In this document: positions 1-8,699 of the stretch, in pieces | How positions within the stretch are numbered: position 1 is the stretch's first letter | How the letters are laid out: every line of letters starts with the position of its first letter | Origin: Euryarchaeota archaeon UBA433 | Lineage (GTDB): Archaea > Thermoplasmatota > Poseidoniia > Poseidoniales > Poseidoniaceae | DNA: 11,497 nt | NCBI GenBank assembly: GCA_002495535.1 | Contig: DAFX01000062.1 | Span: 1 to 11,497 of the forward strand | Direction: 5' to 3' | Program-made: the position numbers and the translations under genes | The notes under the pieces: model-generated | What the model was told of the DNA's origin: nothing | Databases searched by the model: none | Seen by the model: the letters and a program-made list of their open reading frames with translations, nothing else

Positions 1-2
1 AA

Positions 3-1950
3 TACGGCCTTGACCCACTTTCAAGCTCAGGCGGCGATGGTGCTGTCGGCGACCCCGATGGCGATGGCATGTCCAACCTGCAGGAATACTCCTACCTCCA
101 ACCTAGCAGTTGGGATTTGTCAAGCACCAGTGGTGTGCTCGACAATGGTGTCTGGTGGAACGGGACTGTCCCGGTCAATGACTGGGATGAAGAAAACGCT
201 CTGCAGTACAACCGACCCGGGTGTGGTGACGCTGGTAACGATGGCACTGGTTCAGTCATTCTGTGTGACGAAGATCCCGTTGGCAACATCTGTACCAACG
301 GCTTCGATGACGACAAAGATGGTTTTGTCGATTCAGCAGATCCTGACAACGATGGTGACGCAGATTGTTCATCAAACGACGATGACGGCGATGGAATTGA
401 AGACGAAGATGTAGCCGGTTGGGACACTGATGGTGACGGGATGGACGATGGCTGGGAAGCCGCAAACGGCCTCAATGCGACCAACCCATCCAATGCAGAC
501 GGTCCAAATGGCGACCCTGATGGAGACGGTCTCAGCAATTTGATGGAATACATCAATCCGACCTGGACCACAATGTGCGGGGCCTCACCTTGTTTCCGCA
601 ACGGCCCGGATGGACTGGTCACAGAAACCACTTCACCATGTGACCCTGTGAACGGTGTTGGTCCAGGTGGCTGCGCTACGTTTACTGCCGAAGTTGACGG
701 TATCACTTCGACCAATCCTCAGCGTGCAGACACAGACGGCGACGGACTCAATGATGCCTACGAGGCATTGACGTTGCTGACCGACCCTACCTCTTCAGAC
801 ACCGACGGTGACGGCATCAACGACGGCGTCGAAGTCGGTGGCCAATACGGGAACCCTGCTCAAGCAAGCGACCCTCGAAACAACAACACAGATGGCGATG
901 CCTTTGACGATGGAGAAGAAGACCTCAATTCAAACGGTGTTGTAGATGCTGGTGAAACGGATCCAACACGGCGTGAGGATTCTGGCGATGAGGACAACGA
1001 TGGTATCCAAAATTGGGAAGAGAATCTCTCGTGCACCCTTTGGGACATCGCCGATACTGATTTCGGCGGCATCAACGATGGTGATGAGCGAAATGTCTCG
1101 CACGGTACGGATCCCTGTGACTCACTGGTGAACTTCGAAACCACCATCGTTTCATTCAACAACGGCAACGGACAACTGGAAGTCGCCAACGGCAGCGGAT
1201 TCAACCCGGGAGGTGGTGTCGGATGGTTCAATATTTCAGGGACTTGGACGCCGTTCGCCTATGCGACGGTTGTGAACGATGTAGTTCAAGGCGTTTCCAT
1301 TTCACCGGGTACAGCTACGCAGGTCTCAAACCGCAACGGTTCCTTCTGCCATACGGACGCAACGGCAGATGGCAGCATCGCCACCACTCGAAATTACTGC
1401 GATGATGATTACACTGACAGCGACGGCGACGGTCTTGCCGACTGGCAAGAGTTGCTCGGTACTTTTGGTTGGTTCTCCAACCCAACCCTCGTTGACAGCG
1501 ATGGCGATGGAGCCAGCGACTTCGAAGAGGTCTTTGGAAACACAGACCCCAACGAACCGTGTACAAACCTCCTCGACGATGATGAAGATGGATTGAACAA
1601 TTACTTCGAAACCAGCACTGGTTGTGACTTGATCTACATCGGGATCAACAACGGTTCAACAGACGTATGGGTCACTGACGATGCTCAAGCCGACACCGAT
1701 TCTGGAGGTGTTGCCGACCGAAACGAGTACTTTGATGGGACAAACCCAGAAAATGATCCATCCGATGACCTGTTGCCTTCTGATTTCGATGGTGACACCA
1801 TCCCTGATGCGATTGAGAATTTGACCGGAACCGATTGGACCAACCCTGACACCGATGGCGGAGGCATGATCGATGGCTTGGAATGCACCCAAGAATTCTG
1901 GGTGATCAACTGCCTCGGTTCTCCGTTCGATCCGTTCGACCCAAGCGATG
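3..1950 (+). repeat. Array of about 16 thrombospondin type 3-like calcium-binding repeats
   Basis: The translated frame shows recurring acidic loops of the form DxDxDGxxDxxE, for example DPDGDGMSNLQEY, DTDGDGMDDGWE, DTDGDGLNDAYE, DTDGDGINDGVE, DSDGDGLADWQE and DSDGDGASDFEE. I count about 16 by eye. Three belong to a glycine variant (DTDFGGINDGDE, DTDSGGVADRNE, DTDGGGMIDGLE), and the first two are followed by a GTDP- or GTNP-type turn. Such loops bind calcium in TSP3 and EF-hand-like proteins and stiffen extracellular stalks. Spacing is irregular, with non-repeat inserts carrying cysteines (for example around 575-680 and 1020-1120) that could form disulfides. The array starts before the window, so the total number is unknown. 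Confidence 0.9.
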
Positions 1951-4900
1951 ATCTTGTGGCTTCCGAGGTCGTATTCTGGGCCAACAACTCAACAGGTGTT
2001 GTCGATTTAGATGCAACCCAGCGCTGGCGCCAATACACCAATGATTTCTACACGGGAACTGCCTATGCGCACATTGCAGAAGTTCACCCCACTGAAACTG
2101 TTGTGCTGCCTTCGTCAAATTTCACTCATCTGGCCGATATGGCGTTTGCCAACGACACCGTTGAATGGTTGATCACCTACAACAACCCCCCCTTAACGGG
2201 AGGTGTTGCCTTACCGGCATCGTGGTCGAACATGTCGTTTTATGTTGATCCAGCGGGCGAACTTGAACGTTCAAATGACACGCACAATGTTAACATCATT
2301 GCTGGACCAATTCAAGAAATATTCATTCAACAACCTGAATTCTACTTTGATTGGGCAACCCTTGCCTCGACAACTGTACCCGGTCAAGGCTTTGCCTACG
2401 AACTGCAAACGCCCGAGGGCATGGACAACCTAAGCAACCCTCTTTCTTCGCTTTTCAACATCACCAACGCAGTGGTTGCTGAAGCGAGTGCAACCAATGC
2501 ATATGAGACCGCTTTGGCCCTCCAGACCTTCCTCGCAGAAGGTAATGCAACCACTGAATTCAAGCGAAACTACAACGGTTCAGGCATCCCTTCATCTGAA
2601 GATTTGAGTGTCGTTCTAGTTGAAGCAACCAAGGAAGGCACCTGCAACGAATTCAATACGGCATTCGTCACCATGGCGCGGCTCGCAGGATTACCTGCGC
2701 GCTATGTCACCGGATTTGCTGGTGGTACTTGGAACGGCGATGGCTATGCAGTCTTCCCAGAAGATCGAACAACTTGGGGTGAAGTACGCTTGCAACAAAA
2801 CAGCGCGAACGGCAACACTGACCTTGGATGGATTGCCTTTGATGCCTGCCCGGCAGCCGAAGAAATCGAGATTGTCAACCAAAGCATCTCTTCTTTAGTT
2901 TGGGACCGAGATGGTTCTTCTGCGCTCAATGTCAGCGGCCAACTGCGCTTTGCTGAAAATGGAACTCCAATTCAAGACCTCCCGATGGTCGGTTACCTTG
3001 TCCCCTTGGCGGAAGCGGGTGGCGTCCCCGGTCCAGCAGCGATTCCAAATTATGAGATGGGTGCCGTCATCACTGATGCAAATGGCAGCTTTGAGATCAT
3101 AGGTAACCCGCTCGAACCTGGTGCTCCGGGCATTCATCGTGTGGTGATTAAGCATCTTCAATCCGGTTATGTGGCGGAAGATGGTATCATCTTCGACGGC
3201 TTCATCAACGTCACAGATGATTCCCTGATCAATCATACCGGGCCAAACGCAATCGATGCGCCGGTTGCTGGAGCAGGAGCTACCACCATCATCACTGGAA
3301 CCCTCTCTTTGGAGAACCCTCCATCCAATGTGCTCTCGTCCATTGCTGCATCTGATTCAGTTCCTGAAGTTTGGATGACGTTCACTTCTTCGGTGGATGG
3401 TGCAGTAAATTTGACAAGCCCGATTGGGTTTGATGGGACATGGAGCATTGAGGTGGAACTTGATCCATTGGAAACCAAAACCAACCTGTCGGCAACGCTT
3501 GGCTTCTCAGGCTGGCAAGACACCTCTGAGGCGACCATTACCCCGGTTCAATTCCACATGCGACCTTCGACAAAGTCAATTGTTCTGGATGTGCGCGACG
3601 CACCTACATTGACCGCGACCCTCGAAGGTCCACTTGCAAACAACAGCATTATTCTCATTGATGACGACATTTGGGTGAACGGTTCAGCCGTGACCTCAGG
3701 AGCAAACCCTGTAGCAATGCCGGGCAACCTTTCCTTCTCAATGCGCTCCAACGGCAGTGGGACGGATTGGATTGAAATCTTCAACAACACCGTCAACGGT
3801 ACTTTCTCTGTGCAACACTTGCTCACTGCAGGCGTTGCGCAGATCGCCTCTGGTGAAATAGAACTCCAAGTCCGCTTCTTCCCCGATGCAATTGAAGCAA
3901 CAGATGATGCGAACATGTCTTCAGGCGCACCATACTTGTTGCGTGGTTGGTTGCAGTTCACGACCCAAGCAGTCTCGCAATTACGAGGCACGGAATCAGT
4001 CGTGCTGGTCTCGATGACCGATCACCGAGGTGTCGATACCGATTTGCTTGCCTCAGGCAATTTTGATTTCACATTCAACGGTACATGGGTCAACACGACC
4101 GTGGACCCAGAAAGCGAAACCATCACCCTCAACTGGTTGCTTGACAATGATATGTACGCTGGTGATTACCCGTTCGATATCAGCTTCAACGGTTCAGAAC
4201 TCTATCAGCCATCCGTCGGACAAGGTTCTGTGCGGGTTGCTGCTGAAGTTGGGTGGAACATCACACTTTCACAGGACTGGACACACATTGGGAATTCAAG
4301 TTACATCTTCGGTGATATCTTCGATGCGGTGCACACCAACCGAAAGGTGCTCGGCGACAACATCACCATGTTGTCATTGATCATGACCACCATCGAAGGG
4401 CAACCAATCGATCTTTCACAAGGCTTGCTTAACAACACGACCAGTGAATACAACCTAAGTTTCACAGTTCCCGTGACAAGCCCATCAAATGCCTATGAAT
4501 TCATTCTGAACATGGACTTCGACACCCAGGCACCTGTTGGAGGCCCATACTATCGCTTCGTCGATACGACCGTGCCCCCTGCGACACCTGTTCTCCCATC
4601 AACACTGGTTGGGTTCGAATCAGAATTTGTCGTATCGACAGGTCGGAGTAACTTGATTGTGGAAGTCAACGGCACCATCGACTTTAACGCTACCATCACC
4701 GATGTGGCTGATGATTCAAACATCAGCGATGCGTCGGTTGAGTTCATCTTTGACTATGGAAATACCAACGTTTCCATGGGTACGGCAATCAGCGATGAAG
4801 CAGGATTTGCTGGCGTCGGATGGACGGCAAATGGTATCGCCCCGGGTTACTATGATGTGTTGATGATTGTCTATGACGACCTCTCGGATCCTCTTGCGAC

Positions 4901-7900
4901 CGGAAACAGTCGACGCACAGGAAATTCCACTCTGGTGAACCTGACCGTCCAAGTGCCGAGCACATTCCGAATCGACAGCATTCCTACTACAGTGACCGCA
5001 GGCTTGAACTTCAATGTCCTCGGTCAGGTTCTTGACGACGACAACACAACTCGCCCGTTAATTGCACCTGTGGAACTCAGCGCCTTTTGGCTCAGCAATC
5101 CTGAGGAACTTTTGGTACCAAACTACCAGACATCCACCAATGGTACATTCAACATGAGCATCCCAACTGACACCTCCGGCAACGGAACTCTTCGTGGCAA
5201 CAAAGTGCTCGTAATCACGGTCATTGAAGGCTCCTCACCGTTCTACCTGACAGCATCCACGCAAAATGGCATGCTCGTGATGGGTGTGTCTCGATTTGAA
5301 AACGTCCAGCCACTTAACCCAATCATTGTCAACCGTGGTGATGAGGTCAACATGAGCGCTCGTCTGGTTGAATCCTCTAACCTCTTCTTGCCGTTGGCTG
5401 CATTCGATGTTGACATCGAATTCCATGAAACTTGGTTGCCAGGTACACAAACCGACGGAGAAGGGTTTGCCAACTTCAGTTATGTCGTTCCGACCAGCCA
5501 TCCACTTGGATTGATCACGGTCAATTTGGTGTTCAACGGTTCGGTTGATCTGCTTGCCACAGATGTGAATCTTTCTTCAATCACGATTCGTTCAACAACC
5601 ATCCTCGTGGTGGATCCAATTGCGGCGAACCCTGTTGCTGGCACCTCATTCGACGTCAGTGGTACGGTTCTAAGCGACAACAATTCTGGACTTGAACAAC
5701 GAGATGGCACCTTGTTGCCAGCCAATATTCTGTTTGCTGTTAATGGCCAACCAATTGGCTTCACTGTCTCTGGAGGTTCTGTTGGAGCGGGTGGTGTTTG
5801 GAACGCCACCATCACCCTTGGCTCAACCTTCCCTGCCGGAAACAACACTCTTGCTGCTTCGTTTATTCCATCGGTGAACTATTACGGTGGCTCGACAGCC
5901 AACGAGACCTTCGACAGCAGAGGCTTCACGACATTGATTTTCATCAAACCGGCCCTAGACGGTCTAGGTGACCCTTCATTGAACGATCGGACCGAACGCG
6001 GCGATAACGTCTCCTTCCAAATTCTGTTGAGGGACAACACCGACACAGCCGTTGGCAATCAACAAGTTCTGGTCGGTCTGCCGGGCTTGACACCTTCTGC
6101 CTTCACGACCTTCGAGAATGGAACAGCATTCGGAACGATTGCGGTACCTGAAAACTTCAGCGTAGGTCCTGCGGATTTGTTTGTTGAATTCGCTGGAACA
6201 CCAGGAACTGTTGGGCTGCTTGGTTCAAACGCCACAACTCAGTTTGTCGTGCTTGGTCAAACTAACCTTACAATCACTGAAGCACCTTCAACCCTCACTG
6301 CAGGGGACTCTTTCATCGTCAACGGTTCTTTGATGGATGATCTCGGTCTCCCACTGATGATCAACGGCGTACCATCTCTTGCTGTTGTTCACTTGCTGGT
6401 TGATGGCGTACCCGTTTCGAGCATTGAAACGGATGCTCAAACTGGCGCTTTCACCCTCGGCTGGACCCTGCCCGAAGACACCAGCGCAGGCGCTCATATG
6501 ATCGAAGTTCGCTTCCTCGGTGGACGTGACTGGGTGGACCCGGTTGGTGTTGGCGACCAAATCAACCCTGAATATTACCTTCCAAGTATGGACCAAGTTG
6601 ACTTCAATGTCAGCGTCCCAACCAAGATCCTCTTGTTGACCCCCGGCGGTAATGTTGATCGTGAAGAAACGATGACCATTCAAGGGCGTTTGCTTGACTT
6701 GGTTGATGCCCCACTACCAAACCTCACCATCGAAGTTTGGCTCGGCGGCCAATGGATGACCAACGTCACGACCGACGCTAACGGTACCTTCACTGCCATT
6801 TACCCGGTACCTGCCGATGCAGAACTTGGACCGATTACCCTTGAGACTCGTTTCACCGGTACCACATTCTACCTCCCTAGCGAGGCTATGGGTACGTGGA
6901 CTGTGTACAGCCCAATACTGGTGACAGTGACTATGGAAAGCCCAGTTGCTGTGGCCGAAAACATCAGCATCTCAGGTTCAGTTGTGGACAATCAACTGCT
7001 TGGTGTTGGGGGGCACGTTGTGGACCTCACCGTCGAAGGTGTTCTTTTGGCGAGTGTCACGACCGATGCCAACGGCGATTTCACGTACGAGTGGACAGTT
7101 CCTGATATCTTTTCGTTTGGAAATCATACCCTAGACGCAATGGCCGAAGCTCAAGGCTACTACCGTTCCAATGCCGGAAACACCACGTTCTTCCTTGCTC
7201 ATCGCTCGGACATCACCCTCATCTTTGACGACGGGCGCGATGCGACCCGTGGTGACACATGGGCGCTTTCTGGCCGCTTGTTCGACATTGATACCGTCAA
7301 CAACGACGGATTGCCTTCGATGAGTGTGAGCATCCGACTCGACGACGTTGAGGTTGCAACCGCTGTGACTTTGGCAGATGGTACGTGGTCGACCATCGTT
7401 CCTGCAACGATGGAATTGACCCGTGGTGAACACACGTTCACCGTTGCCTTTGCAGGTACTACCGCCCATCTTGAGGCCTCTTCAAGCGCCACGGCGTTGG
7501 TATGGTCGAACACCTTGATCACCATCGATGGCACCTCATCCAACATTGTGGTGCGCAGCGATGATGTCTTCGCTCCAATCGTTCTCACGGGTTCAATTGC
7601 TGAAATCGGTGGCCAGGGTGAAGTCTTCAACAACCTTACTTTGTACCTCGGAAACGGCAGTGAATGCGTGGCAAAGCGTGAAGGCGCCCGATGCTTGGAC
7701 GACATCCAAATCGCTTGGAACAATGGAAACTTCTCGATGAATGGAAAGGCACCAGCCTGGCTTGAAGCAGGTGGTCAATACCTCCACATCGATGCGCCAA
7801 GGGACGAGGGATTGTACCTCAACGGTGCAAGTGAAAGCCATTTGATTTACGTCAAGGTCAACGCTGACATTGAGGTCTCAATCGACGACATCATCGAGGA

Positions 7901-8666
7901 TGAACAAGAAGATGTCTCTGGAAACGTGATTGTGACCGCCCAAGATACCAATGAAGGTATTTCGAGCATCAAGGTCACCGTGTACCTTTACAACGCCAAT
8001 GGCTCTCAACTGTCAGAACCAATTCAACCTCTCACCGACGCTAATGGAATCGCTGCGTTCGACTTCAATTCCGACCCACCTTACGGTGATGTTGACGTTT
8101 GGGGCGAAGTGTACTTTGAAATCATCATTGATGACCCTCGACTCTCTGACCAGAGCCGAGCCGACTTCGATGCACAGGCTTCGGATGCCCCATGGGCCCC
8201 TGAGTACCAGTATGCTGAGATCACTGAGCCGGTTCCAACATGGGTCTACGTGATGGCCTTGCTCGTCCTCGCTGCCGCTGCTGCTGGTACTGTGCTTTAC
8301 CGCCGACGTAAGTCCCAAGAGTTGATGGAAGAAGCCGCTGAAATCTTCGCTTACACTGCTGAATTATTGGCTGCTGGTGATTCAATACGTGAAGCGATCT
8401 TCACTTGTTACCAGAACCTCTGCGCTTCATTCCAGCAACATGGATTCTTGCGACGTGATTTCGAAACGGTGCGTGAATTCGAGATGGCTATTCGTCAGGC
8501 AATGCCGCAAATTTCAGAGGACGCGCTGGTCGCTTTGGACAATATGTTTGAACAAGCTCGATACAGTCGAGAAGAACTTGGTTCCCAACACCAAGCTGCT
8601 GCACAACAAGCTCTTGAGCGAATGGGTCAAGAAATCTCGGGATTGACAAAAGTTCCTGCCCGTTGA
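3..8666 (+). CDS. Giant surface protein: TSP3 repeats, transglutaminase-like domain, Ig-like repeats, TM helix, DUF4129 tail (5'-truncated)
   Basis: The frame is open from nt 3 to the TGA at 8664-8666, giving 2887 residues. The first ATG (nt 69) is not the start, because the 22 codons before it already encode a DPDGDG-type calcium repeat, so the N-terminus and any signal peptide lie left of the window. Domains in order are about 16 acidic DxDxDG repeats, a beta-rich linker (about 1950-2480), a transglutaminase-like domain, a long array of Ig-like repeats of roughly 100 residues, a 20-residue hydrophobic helix followed by RRRK, and a cytoplasmic DUF4129-like domain. The topology implies a large extracellular stalk anchored by one C-terminal helix. 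Cysteines cluster in the TSP3 part and are nearly absent from the Ig array, apart from a pair near 7666-7695. Transglutaminase-like plus DUF4129 is a known pairing (TgpA-type proteins). The likely role is adhesion or surface structure, or envelope sensing; this is inferred. No partner genes are visible downstream on this strand. Confidence 0.93.
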   Translation, partial: YGLDPLSSSGGDGAVGDPDGDGMSNLQEYSYLQPSSWDLSSTSGVLDNGVWWNGTVPVNDWDEENALQYNRPGCGDAGNDGTGSVILCDEDPVGNICTNGFDDDKDGFVDSADPDNDGDADCSSNDDDGDGIEDEDVAGWDTDGDGMDDGWEAANGLNATNPSNADGPNGDPDGDGLSNLMEYINPTWTTMCGASPCFRNGPDGLVTETTSPCDPVNGVGPGGCATFTAEVDGITSTNPQRADTDGDGLNDAYEALTLLTDPTSSDTDGDGINDGVEVGGQYGNPAQASDPRNNNTDGDAFDDGEEDLNSNGVVDAGETDPTRREDSGDEDNDGIQNWEENLSCTLWDIADTDFGGINDGDERNVSHGTDPCDSLVNFETTIVSFNNGNGQLEVANGSGFNPGGGVGWFNISGTWTPFAYATVVNDVVQGVSISPGTATQVSNRNGSFCHTDATADGSIATTRNYCDDDYTDSDGDGLADWQELLGTFGWFSNPTLVDSDGDGASDFEEVFGNTDPNEPCTNLLDDDEDGLNNYFETSTGCDLIYIGINNGSTDVWVTDDAQADTDSGGVADRNEYFDGTNPENDPSDDLLPSDFDGDTIPDAIENLTGTDWTNPDTDGGGMIDGLECTQEFWVINCLGSPFDPFDPSDDLVASEVVFWANNSTGVVDLDATQRWRQYTNDFYTGTAYAHIAEVHPTETVVLPSSNFTHLADMAFANDTVEWLITYNNPPLTGGVALPASWSNMSFYVDPAGELERSNDTHNVNIIAGPIQEIFIQQPEFYFDWATLASTTVPGQGFAYELQTPEGMDNLSNPLSSLFNITNAVVAEASATNAYETALALQTFLAEGNATTEFKRNYNGSGIPSSEDLSVVLVEATKEGTCNEFNTAFVTMARLAGLPARYVTGFAGGTWNGDGYAVFPEDRTTWGEVRLQQNSANGNTDLGWIAFDACPAAEEIEIVNQSISSLVWDRDGSSALNVSGQLRFAENGTPIQDLPMVGYLVPLAEAGGVPGPAAIPNYEMGAVITDANGSFEIIGNPLEPGAPGIHRVVIKHLQSGYVAEDGIIFDGFINVTDDSLINHTGPNAIDAPVAGAGATTIITGTLSLENPPSNVLSSIAASDSVPEVWMTFTSSVDGAVNLTSPIGFDGTWSIEVELDPLETKTNLSATLGFSGWQDTSEATITPVQFHMRPSTKSIVLDVRDAPTLTATLEGPLANNSIILIDDDIWVNGSAVTSGANPVAMPGNLSFSMRSNGSGTDWIEIFNNTVNGTFSVQHLLTAGVAQIASGEIELQVRFFPDAIEATDDANMSSGAPYLLRGWLQFTTQAVSQLRGTESVVLVSMTDHRGVDTDLLASGNFDFTFNGTWVNTTVDPESETITLNWLLDNDMYAGDYPFDISFNGSELYQPSVGQGSVRVAAEVGWNITLSQDWTHIGNSSYIFGDIFDAVHTNRKVLGDNITMLSLIMTTIEGQPIDLSQGLLNNTTSEYNLSFTVPVTSPSNAYEFILNMDFDTQAPVGGPYYRFVDTTVPPATPVLPSTLVGFESEFVVSTGRSNLIVEVNGTIDFNATITDVADDSNISDASVEFIFDYGNTNVSMGTAISDEAGFAGVGWTANGIAPGYYDVLMIVYDDLSDPLATGNSRRTGNSTLVNLTVQVPSTFRIDSIPTTVTAGLNFNVLGQVLDDDNTTRPLIAPVELSAFWLSNPEELLVPNYQTSTNGTFNMSIPTDTSGNGTLRGNKVLVITVIEGSSPFYLTASTQNGMLVMGVSRFENVQPLNPIIVNRGDEVNMSARLVESSNLFLPLAAFDVDIEFHETWLPGTQTDGEGFANFSYVVPTSHPLGLITVNLVFNGSVDLLATDVNLSSITIRSTTILVVDPIAANPVAGTSFDVSGTVLSDNNSGLEQRDGTLLPANILFAVNGQPIGFTVSGGSVGAGGVWNATITLGSTFPAGNNTLAASFIPSVNYYGGSTANETFDSRGFTTLIFIKPALDGLGDPSLNDRTERGDNVSFQILLRDNTDTAVGNQQVLVGLPGLTPSAFTTFENGTAFGTIAVPENFSVGPADLFVEFAGTPGTVGLLGSNATTQFVVLGQTNLTITEAPSTLTAGDSFIVNGSLMDDLGLPLMINGVPSLAVVHLLVDGVPVSSIETDAQTGAFTLGWTLPEDTSAGAHMIEVRFLGGRDWVDPVGVGDQINPEYYLPSMDQVDFNVSVPTKILLLTPGGNVDREETMTIQGRLLDLVDAPLPNLTIEVWLGGQWMTNVTTDANGTFTAIYPVPADAELGPITLETRFTGTTFYLPSEAMGTWTVYSPILVTVTMESPVAVAENISISGSVVDNQLLGVGGHVVDLTVEGVLLASVTTDANGDFTYEWTVPDIFSFGNHTLDAMAEAQGYYRSNAGNTTFFLAHRSDITLIFDDGRDATRGDTWALSGRLFDIDTVNNDGLPSMSVSIRLDDVEVATAVTLADGTWSTIVPATMELTRGEHTFTVAFAGTTAHLEASSSATALVWSNTLITIDGTSSNIVVRSDDVFAPIVLTGSIAEIGGQGEVFNNLTLYLGNGSECVAKREGARCLDDIQIAWNNGNFSMNGKAPAWLEAGGQYLHIDAPRDEGLYLNGASESHLIYVKVNADIEVSIDDIIEDEQEDVSGNVIVTAQDTNEGISSIKVTVYLYNANGSQLSEPIQPLTDANGIAAFDFNSDPPYGDVDVWGEVYFEIIIDDPRLSDQSRADFDAQASDAPWAPEYQYAEITEPVPTWVYVMALLVLAAAAAGTVLYRRRKSQELMEEAAEIFAYTAELLAAGDSIREAIFTCYQNLCASFQQHGFLRRDFETVREFEMAIRQAMPQISEDALVALDNMFEQARYSREELGSQHQAAAQQALERMGQEISGLTKVPAR
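2490..2860 (+). other. Transglutaminase-like domain, catalytic His replaced by Thr
   Basis: This is a domain inside the giant protein. A helix (NAYETALALQTFL) leads to the nucleophile motif GTCNEFN, with Cys at nt 2643-2645, followed by the family-typical stretch MARLAGLPARYVTGFAGG. Next comes a TTWGEVRL strand aligned to the usual HAWVEV motif, and then GWIAFDACP with Asp at 2841-2843. In the transglutaminase/protease fold the triad is Cys-His-Asp. Here the His position (2769-2771) is Thr, and no His occurs anywhere between the Cys and the Asp. The domain may therefore be a binding or structural pseudoenzyme, or may use another residue. Fold assignment is confident; activity is unknown. Confidence 0.85.
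2900..8200 (+). repeat. Long array of Ig-like (bacterial Ig/carboxypeptidase-regulatory-like) ectodomain repeats
   Basis: After the transglutaminase-like domain the protein is a series of beta-sandwich units of about 100 residues. Each begins with a strand such as TNLTITEAPSTLTAGDSF or STFRIDSIPTTVTAG, then has a G-x-hydrophobic-x-D turn, and ends with a TDANGxF-type hairpin before a P..x.GxHxhxVxF strand. The clearest copies have their TDANG-like turns near nt 6430, 6772, 7063 and 7371, a spacing of about 290-340 nt. Related units can be followed back to about nt 3600, and a TDANGSF turn sits near 3075. The DNA copies have diverged, so this is an old protein-level duplication and not a recent tandem repeat. 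N-X-S/T sequons are frequent throughout. Exact unit borders are uncertain. Confidence 0.75.
8241..8640 (+). other. C-terminal membrane helix and cytoplasmic DUF4129-like domain
   Basis: Nt 8241-8300 encode a 20-residue hydrophobic segment (WVYVMALLVLAAAAAGTVLY), immediately followed by RRRK, a stop-transfer signal that places the C-terminus inside the cell. The remaining ~120 residues are helical. They contain SIREAIFTCYQNL, a GFLRRDFETVREFE segment and DNMFEQARYSREE. This order (repeated helix, G-x-x-R-x-x-x-T-x-x-E, then an R-Y-S helix) matches DUF4129, the cytoplasmic tail of many transglutaminase-like membrane proteins. Its molecular role is not established. It could couple the ectodomain to an intracellular partner. 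Confidence 0.75.
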
Positions 8667-8699
8667 TACAACGGTGAGACCCGGGTGATGCATTTCACC
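8660..8699. terminator. Inverted repeats at a convergent gene end, possible bidirectional terminator
   Basis: The two convergent stop codons are 28 nt apart. A perfect 6-bp inverted repeat with a 3-nt loop (CCGTTG-ATA-CAACGG, 8660-8674) overlaps the stop of the giant gene. An 8-nt palindrome (ACCCGGGT, 8679-8686) follows, then a 5-bp repeat (GGTGA-TGCATT-TCACC, 8684-8699) overlapping the stop of the opposite gene. The arrangement suits termination from both sides, but there is no clear T-run on either strand, which archaeal termination usually favours. Structure is seen; function is inferred. Confidence 0.3.

Noticed and set aside
69..71. ATG at nt 69 as the start of the giant protein
   Set aside because: The same frame is open to nt 3 and already encodes a calcium-binding repeat ending DPDGDG directly before it, so the real start lies left of the window.
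92..715. 207-codon open frame on the - strand opposite the TSP3 repeats
   Set aside because: It arises from the strong GAC/GAT codon bias of the acidic repeats. Its translation is low-complexity Ser/Pro-rich with no recognisable domain.
2191..2200. Frameshift at the C-run in the giant gene
   Set aside because: The frame stays open on both sides and the residues (TYNNPPLTGG) fit the surrounding beta-rich sequence, so there is no sign of a shift.
6430..7380. Recent tandem DNA repeat in the Ig array
   Set aside because: The repeat is visible in protein (TDANG turns) but the DNA copies differ at many positions, so it is an old domain duplication.
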